Shown: in pieces, positions 7,245 to 11,529 of the stretch
Layout: each line of letters opens with the position of its first letter
Numbering within the stretch: the stretch's first letter is position 1
Assembly: GCA_002383425.1 (NCBI GenBank)
Contig: DFYV01000193.1
Coordinates: 1-11,529, forward strand
DNA: 11,529 nt
Source: Bacteroidales bacterium UBA4073
GTDB taxonomy: Bacteria > Bacteroidota > Bacteroidia > Bacteroidales > Tenuifilaceae
Direction of reading: 5' to 3'
Made by a program: the position numbers and the translations under genes
The notes under the pieces: generated by a model
Databases searched by the model: none
Seen by the model: only the letters and a program-made list of their open reading frames with translations
What the model was told of the DNA's origin: nothing

Positions 7245-7320
7245 CATTGTGTTTTTATTACTTAATAGAAAAATCGTATTGCAATATACTGAATATTTTA
7301 ACCTAAACCTAAATAAAAGT

Positions 7321-7782
7321 ATGAGAAATATTGACGAGATTGATTGTAAGCTGTTGAACATTCTACAGGATAACAGTCGGGTAACCATTCGTGAGCTATC
7401 AGAAAAGCTGCACCTTTCAACTACTCCCATACATGAGCGAATCAAGAAGTTGGAAAAGAATGGGTATATCAAGCAGTATATTACCTTACTTGACCCAAAG
7501 GCATTGGGGAAAAAGCTTACGGTTTTTGTTTCGGTTTCGCTTTCGAGCCATACCAAGGAGGTGGTCGATTACTTTGAAGCTGAGGTGAAGAAACTCCCCG
7601 AGGTCATGGAGTGTTACTACGTATCGGGTAGCTGGGACTTTTTGCTAAAGATACAATGTAACGATATGGATGATTACCACAACTTTGTGATACACAAATT
7701 CTCGGTGATAAAGAATATCACCCAATTCTACAGCTCATTTGTAATGTCCGAAGCCAAGCAAACCTACAAGTATGAACTTTGA
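7321..7782 (+). CDS. Lrp/AsnC-family transcriptional regulator
   Basis: A 153-residue protein of normal length for the family. Residues 4-60 form the winged helix-turn-helix (IDEIDCKLLNILQDNSR, then VTIRELSEKLHLSTTPIHER with the recognition helix near 33-44). Residues 65-140 form the RAM/AsnC effector domain, including the turn VSGSWDFLLKI (101-111) that replaces the common GDYDYLLKV. Such proteins assemble as dimers to octamers, wrap AT-rich DNA and respond to an amino acid. It is the only plus-strand gene of the catabolic region and is divergent from the PLP pair across a 190-bp gap with two dyads, so it probably regulates that pair and itself. The effector is unknown; an amino acid handled by the PLP enzymes is the natural guess. 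Confidence 0.92.
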   Translation: MRNIDEIDCKLLNILQDNSRVTIRELSEKLHLSTTPIHERIKKLEKNGYIKQYITLLDPKALGKKLTVFVSVSLSSHTKEVVDYFEAEVKKLPEVMECYYVSGSWDFLLKIQCNDMDDYHNFVIHKFSVIKNITQFYSSFVMSEAKQTYKYEL

Positions 7783-7864
7783 GTGTCATAAACAAACCGA
7801 TTATCATTCTAAATTTGTGGAATTGATTTGAAAATCTTTTTTAGTCTAACTAATTGAAGTTTGG

Positions 7865-8137
7865 CTAAGTTGAAATGCCAGAGTAAACATTAAGCGTTTT
7901 TGCAGTTGTTTTGGAAATGCTAAAGTCATTTCGGATGTTTTGCTCAAGAATCTTTGCATTATTGAGGAATTCATCCCTTTTTTCAAAGTAAAGTGTAGGC
8001 TGATTATAAAAAGAAACCTGAGTAAGGGGAAGGCCATTTTGGGTAACCAGAATAACCTGTTGGTTGAAACCAACCAAGTCGTTAAATAATTCCCTTACAT
8101 GGTTCTCAGCCTCACCAAAATCGAAACTTCTAACCAT
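7865..8137 (-). CDS. Small protein, possible orphan Phd/YefM-like antitoxin
   Basis: A 90-residue reading frame from ATG 8137, preceded in frame by a TTG two codons earlier. I do not recognise it with certainty. Residues 8-42, with the pattern ENHVRELFNDLV then QQVILVTQNGLPLTQV, resemble the N-terminal half of Phd/YefM antitoxins (helix, then a strand around a TxNGxP turn). The remaining half is charged and helix-prone (EKRDEFLNNAKILEQNIRND). No toxin gene follows: downstream it converges on the lrp gene 82 bp away. Two short palindromes lie just upstream of its start, as expected for an autoregulated antitoxin. It could equally be an unrelated small hypothetical protein. Confidence 0.45.
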   Translation of the reverse strand: MVRSFDFGEAENHVRELFNDLVGFNQQVILVTQNGLPLTQVSFYNQPTLYFEKRDEFLNNAKILEQNIRNDFSISKTTAKTLNVYSGIST

Positions 8138-8155
8138 TTGCAAAATGCCATATAT

Positions 8156-8199
8156 ATTGATTTTATCAATGGGTTATGCATTTTTATTATCATAAAAAT
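8156..8199. promoter_or_regulatory. Two perfect palindromes upstream of the small ORF
   Basis: ATTGAT-TTT-ATCAAT (8156-8170) and ATTTTTAT-TATC-ATAAAAAT (8180-8199) lie 19 and 43 bp upstream of the ATG at 8137, in the 170-bp gap behind the methyltransferase gene. They could be operator dyads for the small protein. As a methyltransferase terminator they are poor: the stems are nearly all A-T and no U-run follows. The rest of the gap (8200-8307) is plain AT-rich DNA; one more AT dyad lies at 8223-8240. Confidence 0.35.
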
Positions 8200-8307
8200 A
8201 GATGAAATCCTACATAGGGAAAAATATTTGATAAAATATTCTTTATCAGTGTTTTGCTTATTTATATTGGTAATTAACATTAGGAAATAAGGTATCTGAA
8301 TAAATGT

Positions 8308-9285
8308 TTATTTTTTCTGATAAATACCGAAAACAAAATCGCTTCTTCCTGTTTCTTCGATAAATTTTTCGTCCTGCTCAATCAGATAATTTAAGAGTTT
8401 TTTGGTTTCGAGTTTATCATCCAGGAAATTATGGGCTATATCCTTGAGCAAAATAAGCAGGATGTCTCCTCCAATTTTCTTTTCTTCTAAAACTTTAAAA
8501 TTTTCATGGAGAGAAGGAAGAATTGATTCTGAATCCACCGCTTCGGACGGATCTACAAGAAACATTCGTACTAAGCCAGGACGAAAAATTTTGGTTTTAA
8601 CACTCTTAGTTCCTATTCTGTATCTATATTTTAATGGTATAGTTTTCAAAATTAAGTTCGCTTGTTTAAGCTGTAAAGATGTCCATTGTAAACGATTAGG
8701 GCCAACATATTCGAAAATAACTAAAAAACCATCTTTTTTAAGCAATGGAATCACTTTAGATTTTAATAAAATGTTTATATTATTAAAATGGTGAAGGCTT
8801 GAGTTGAATAATACAATATCAAATTTTTCAGGTTGGAATGGATGGTTTAAAAAATCTCCAACATGATACCTTATATTTTGAAAGTTTTCGCCGACGGCTA
8901 ATTTTGTTGCTTCTATTACCTGATTTGATGCAATATCGATACCCTCAATCAAAGAAAAGATTGGATATTTTGCAAAATTACGCTCATGAGAACCGTTTCC
9001 GCTACCAACAGATAATAAACAAAGATTATTTCTATTTTGTAAGTACTTGAAAACAAAATAATCTTCATAGTTCAAATTAGGATTGCCAGTACATTTATAA
9101 TTCCAACGTTGACGGATTTCAGGGACAATCCAGTAGTTAGATGAGAATGTAATTTCGTCCCACTTGGAAATTACACGTGATTTATGGGCAATATTGAAAT
9201 GAGACAGTATGGAATATAATCCTTTTCGCTTTATCTTGTAATAAAAATCAAGACAATCACCCAAAGATATATATGTTTTTTTCAT
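8308..9285 (-). CDS. Class I SAM-dependent methyltransferase
   Basis: A 325-residue cytosolic protein. The Rossmann methyltransferase core starts near residue 85: motif I is LLSVGSGNGSHE (90-101), the acidic residue at the end of strand 2 is D117 in GIDIAS, and motif IV is FDIVLFNSSLHHF (155-167), followed by LLKKDGFLVIFEYVGPNRLQW (181-201, given as its boundaries LLKK and RLQW). An N-terminal region of about 80 residues and a C-terminal region of about 120 residues flank the core and probably define the substrate, which I cannot name. The gene is visibly more AT-rich than the catabolic genes around it and has no pathway link to them. With the IS30 remnant next door this suggests horizontal gain. 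ATG 9285 is preceded by an A/T-rich SD-less leader with TGCATTTG, a weak -7 match. Confidence 0.82.
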   Translation of the reverse strand: MKKTYISLGDCLDFYYKIKRKGLYSILSHFNIAHKSRVISKWDEITFSSNYWIVPEIRQRWNYKCTGNPNLNYEDYFVFKYLQNRNNLCLLSVGSGNGSHERNFAKYPIFSLIEGIDIASNQVIEATKLAVGENFQNIRYHVGDFLNHPFQPEKFDIVLFNSSLHHFNNINILLKSKVIPLLKKDGFLVIFEYVGPNRLQWTSLQLKQANLILKTIPLKYRYRIGTKSVKTKIFRPGLVRMFLVDPSEAVDSESILPSLHENFKVLEEKKIGGDILLILLKDIAHNFLDDKLETKKLLNYLIEQDEKFIEETGRSDFVFGIYQKK

Positions 9286-9409
9286 CTAAATATCTAAAGA
9301 ATTAAGGTCACAAATGCAACTTTTTGATTGGATAAATTTAGCGATAAAAATTCATTAGGGGTCAAAAAGTATAATTTTTATCTTGGGCGATTGTTTAATA
9401 TATACTGAA

Positions 9410-10000
9410 CTGAACCCTTTGTACATCTTATATAGAAATGTTTTCAAACGAAGAGCCTTTAGGGAAATACTGTCGAATAAGCTCGTTAGTGTTTTCATTA
9501 GCACCTCTTTACCAAGAATGATATGGACGAGCAAAATAAAAATCTATTGCGAGTTTTTTGCTGATGGTTTGATGGTCAGCAAATTCATTTCCGTTATCCC
9601 CAGTGATAGTGTGTATGATATTTTTCAAGGGTATAAGTAACTCTACGGTTTTTTGAGCGAGTTCGGGAGCATTTTTGCCATTAAGCTTAACCATCCAAAC
9701 CTTTTTCAGACGTCCTGCAATCTGTTTAGGGCTGTAATCTTTTTTCAACAAGACTTCGGTTTCTGCTTTAATCTCGTCTGTAAGGTATTGCTTTTTGGGT
9801 TTTTCTCTCATACGAGTTTCGTATTTGCGTTGTGCCAAATCATGTCTGTATTCAACCGAGCGTTTATCGCAATTACGCTTTAGCTCTATGCTAATAACAG
9901 ATTTGTTTTTCCCAATAGCTTTTGCTATTTCTTTTTGCGAATAATTACTCGCTTTCATTACACTTATTGTGTATCTTTGTTCAACGGTTAAATGTTTCAT
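9410..10000 (-). pseudogene. Decayed IS30-family transposase
   Basis: From ATG 10000 the frame begins like an IS30-family transposase: MKHLTVEQRYTIS, a helix-turn-helix (YSQKEIAKAIGKNKSVISIE) and YSPKQIAGRL. It then jumps directly to VWMVKLNGKNAPELAQKT, so most of the middle, including the first catalytic Asp, is missing. HTITGDNGNEF, carrying the second Asp, is present. After ARPYHSW the codon at 9511-9509 is TAA where the family has GAA (W-E-R-G-A-N-E-N); the reading continues RGANENTNELIRQYFPKGSS to a second stop at 9430-9428 and then DVQRVQ, after which similarity ends. It is therefore an inactive remnant with an internal deletion, two nonsense codons and a lost 3' end. The left end of the element probably lies near 10020-10045. 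I could not define terminal inverted repeats or a target duplication. Confidence 0.85.
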
Positions 10001-10113
10001 TTTCAACTTTCTTTAGCGAGGAGAGGGCAAAATTAAACTTTATCCATCGAGGGTTCAAGGTTAACGGTTCACGATTCACAATTTACGGTTGATTAAATTG
10101 ATGAGTTTGATGT

Positions 10114-10165
10114 CTTTTAACTTTTAACCCTTCGACAGGCTCAGGGCAAGCTTTTAACTTTTAAC
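10114..10165. repeat. 15-bp direct repeats flanking a CCTTCGACAGGCTCAGGGC motif
   Basis: CTTTTAACTTTTAAC occurs exactly twice (10114-10128 and 10151-10165), bracketing the 22-bp GC-rich insert at 10129-10150. The insert contains CCTTCGACAGGCTCAGGGC, whose reverse complement has the form CCTGAGCCTGTCGAAGG, a short motif I remember recurring in gaps of many unrelated bacterial genomes. It stands out sharply in base composition from the surrounding AT-rich repeats. It looks like a REP-like or slippage-mobilised unit. Confidence 0.55.
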
Positions 10166-10172
10166 TCGTTCT

Positions 10173-10192
10173 GTTCGTTGTTCGTTGTTCGT
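10173..10192. repeat. GTTCGTT heptad array
   Basis: Almost three tandem copies of GTTCGTT (10173-10179, 10180-10186, 10187-10192). They are the reverse complement of the array at 1-20. Confidence 0.7.
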
Positions 10193-10209
10193 AAAAAGGA
10201 ATCTTAAAT

Positions 10210-10293
10210 TTGAAATCTGGAATCTGGAATTTGGAATTTTAAACCCTGTACCTTTAACCTTTAACTTTTACCTTTTAACTTTCAACCTCAAAC
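10210..10293. repeat. Two heptad arrays next to the ygfK 3' end
   Basis: Units TTGAAAT, CTGGAAT, CTGGAAT, TTGGAAT run from 10210 to 10237. After a 14-bp break, CTTTAAC, CTTTAAC, TTTTACC, TTTTAAC, TTTCAAC, CTCAAAC run from 10252 to 10293, ending exactly at the ygfK stop codon. On the minus strand the second array reads GTTTGAG, GTTGAAA, GTTAAAA, GGTAAAA, matching the array at 4291-4337. The 293-bp gap 10001-10293 holds no gene that I can see. Confidence 0.72.
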
Positions 10294-11529
10294 CTAAATC
10301 ACTCCCATAGCCTGCTTTGCTCCCTCAAGGATAATGCTCATTTCCGCTGCATGTTGAAACTGAATTTGTCTAACGCAAGGCGTTAGGGCCTTGACTTCAA
10401 TTAGCTTGAAGGTGTCTTTTGCAAAGCGCGCGTAAACATGGTCGGTTTCGTAAATGTACTCATCTGGCTTTTCGGATAAGGTTTTGATGCTTCCTTTTTG
10501 TTTGAATATCAGTACGAACCTATCTTTCAGTATGCTAAGCATGTAGCCTTCATCGTTTTCCCTGAACGATTTGGTGGTAAGATGAAATTTAGGTTTGTCC
10601 TTGTAGGGAGCACCATCGGTAGGGCAAAATGTGGAACAGTTTCCGCATTCGTTACAAAAGTTAGCTATATTCAGGATTTGGATGCTTTGCCTAACCTCAA
10701 AGCTTATATCGGGCTGGATTAGGGTGGTTCCATCGGCTTCTACCTGAACCTTCTCAAGCTGGAAGCTTGTGGGTTTCACCTGGTATGCAAAATTTGCCAG
10801 GTTGGGACATACCGTTGTGCAAATGCTACAGGCCTCATCGCAGTGGAGGCAACGTTTACTTTCTTCAACTATAGTCTTTTCGTCGGGGACTTCGGTTATC
10901 AGCTTAAAAGTTTTACTAAGTTCCTGGAAGGTAATCTTATTTTCATAACCGTATTGCCGCCTGGCACGCATGAGCATTAGCTCACAGTAGTCTTGTCTTT
11001 TTTCGTCAACCATAGGTGTATTGGATGGGAAACCGCATCGTTTTAAAATTTGCTCAGCAGCTTTACGACCATCGCCAACAGCATTTATTGCAGTTGAGGC
11101 GCCACGAAGGGCATCGCCTCCTATGAAAACATTACCCATAAGGGTTTTGTAGCTGCGTGTATCGGCTTTCAGTAACTCCTGGGGAGCAAAATCAATCTCA
11201 AGGGTTTGACCAATGGCTGGAATAATCGTATCGCACTCTATCTCAAATTCTGAGCCATCAATTTTAACAGGTTTAGGACGCCCCCTGCCATCGTACCCCT
11301 CAAGTTTCATCAGGCTGCATTTCAGCGCTTTAACCTTGCCACTGCGGGTAACTACCGCTTCGGGGGATGCCAGCTCAATAATCTGAACACCTTCGGCAAT
11401 CACCGCTTTTATTTCGCCCTCATCGGCAGGCATTTCGTTAATGGTTCGGCGGTAAACAATGGTTACCTTGCCCTTTGTGTCAACAAGCCTTTGCGCTGTT
11501 CGGGCAGCATCCATGGCGGTGTTACCGCC
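10294..11529 (-). CDS. ygfK: YgfK-like FAD/Fe-S oxidoreductase, C-terminal part (5' end outside window)
   Basis: The frame is open to the right edge (GGNTAMDAAR across it), so the visible 411 residues are the C-terminal part of a protein that is about 1000 residues in E. coli. The GGNTAMDAA Rossmann motif, IPAIGQ (98-103, counted from M at 11514) and FIGGDALRGASTAINAVGDG (130-149) show a GltD-like FAD/NAD(P) domain. Two ferredoxin-like Cys sets follow: CLHCDEACSICTTVCP (C222, C225, C229, C232, C236) and CNECGNCSTFCP (C287, C290, C293, C297), then a tail with no motif I recognise. YgfK was once called a putative selenate reductase subunit and is now tied to purine/urate clusters with SsnA and XdhD, probably moving electrons between a pyridine nucleotide and purine-pathway enzymes. 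It ends about 3.2 kb upstream of the PLP pair, separated by the IS30 remnant, the methyltransferase and the regulator. Confidence 0.88.
   Translation of the reverse strand, partial: GGNTAMDAARTAQRLVDTKGKVTIVYRRTINEMPADEGEIKAVIAEGVQIIELASPEAVVTRSGKVKALKCSLMKLEGYDGRGRPKPVKIDGSEFEIECDTIIPAIGQTLEIDFAPQELLKADTRSYKTLMGNVFIGGDALRGASTAINAVGDGRKAAEQILKRCGFPSNTPMVDEKRQDYCELMLMRARRQYGYENKITFQELSKTFKLITEVPDEKTIVEESKRCLHCDEACSICTTVCPNLANFAYQVKPTSFQLEKVQVEADGTTLIQPDISFEVRQSIQILNIANFCNECGNCSTFCPTDGAPYKDKPKFHLTTKSFRENDEGYMLSILKDRFVLIFKQKGSIKTLSEKPDEYIYETDHVYARFAKDTFKLIEVKALTPCVRQIQFQHAAEMSIILEGAKQAMGVI

Noticed and set aside
7783..7864. Intrinsic terminator between the convergent lrp and small ORF
   Set aside because: A T-run exists near 7839-7844 but I found no stable stem before it.
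8223..8240. AATATTT-GATA-AAATATT dyad as an operator
   Set aside because: All A-T arms in AT-rich DNA and no adjacent gene start; expected by chance.
8095..8290. Overlapping 61- and 63-codon frames on both strands in the gap behind the methyltransferase
   Set aside because: Low-complexity AT-rich translations without motif or credible start context.
8402..8794. 130-codon plus-strand reading frame antisense to the methyltransferase
   Set aside because: The minus-strand frame has clear methyltransferase motifs; the plus frame has none.
9509..10006. Intact small IS30-type protein
   Set aside because: Family sequence continues in frame beyond the stop, so the end is a nonsense mutation, and the apparent upstream start is TTG with a better ATG at 10000.

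Overview
The window looks like a chromosomal segment of a Bacteroidota bacterium, probably an anaerobe of the Bacteroidales/Marinilabiliales kind. I infer this from A-rich start regions without Shine-Dalgarno sequences, two promoters close to the Bacteroidota TTTG / TAnnTTTG pattern, a decayed IS30-type transposase, and gaps filled with short AT-rich heptad repeats. No 16S rRNA or other marker gene is present, so the rank below phylum is a guess.

Most of the DNA is a catabolic gene set on the minus strand. From right to left it holds the C-terminal part of a YgfK-like FAD/Fe-S oxidoreductase (10294 to the right edge), a pair of adjacent fold-type II PLP enzymes (7130-5652 and 5640-4414), a two-domain [2Fe-2S]/molybdopterin hydroxylase of the XdhD type (4139-1581) and an SsnA-type amidohydrolase (1296-31). 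The ygfK-ssnA-xdhD trio is the recognised core of the selenium-linked anaerobic purine/urate gene cluster. There the hydroxylase acts on purines, YgfK is thought to handle electrons and SsnA to remove an amino group or open a ring. The PLP pair sits where other clusters have the diaminopropionate lyase YgeX, but neither protein resembles YgeX. An Lrp/AsnC regulator (7321-7782, plus strand) is divergent from the PLP pair and probably controls it.

Between the regulator and ygfK lies about 2.2 kb that does not fit the pathway: an orphan small protein with a Phd/YefM-like look (7865-8137), an AT-rich SAM methyltransferase gene (8308-9285) and an IS30 transposase pseudogene with an internal deletion and two in-frame stops (about 9410-10000). 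It reads as an insertion-prone segment that may have split a once continuous cluster.

The gaps are unusually structured. The ssnA-xdh gap (1297-1580) holds two oppositely oriented arrays of an AACYAYATWTW-like unit at helical-turn spacing. The gaps at 4140-4413 and 10001-10293, and the left edge, hold 7-bp tandem arrays, some being inverted copies of one another. I saw no tRNA, rRNA, CRISPR array or convincing intrinsic terminator.
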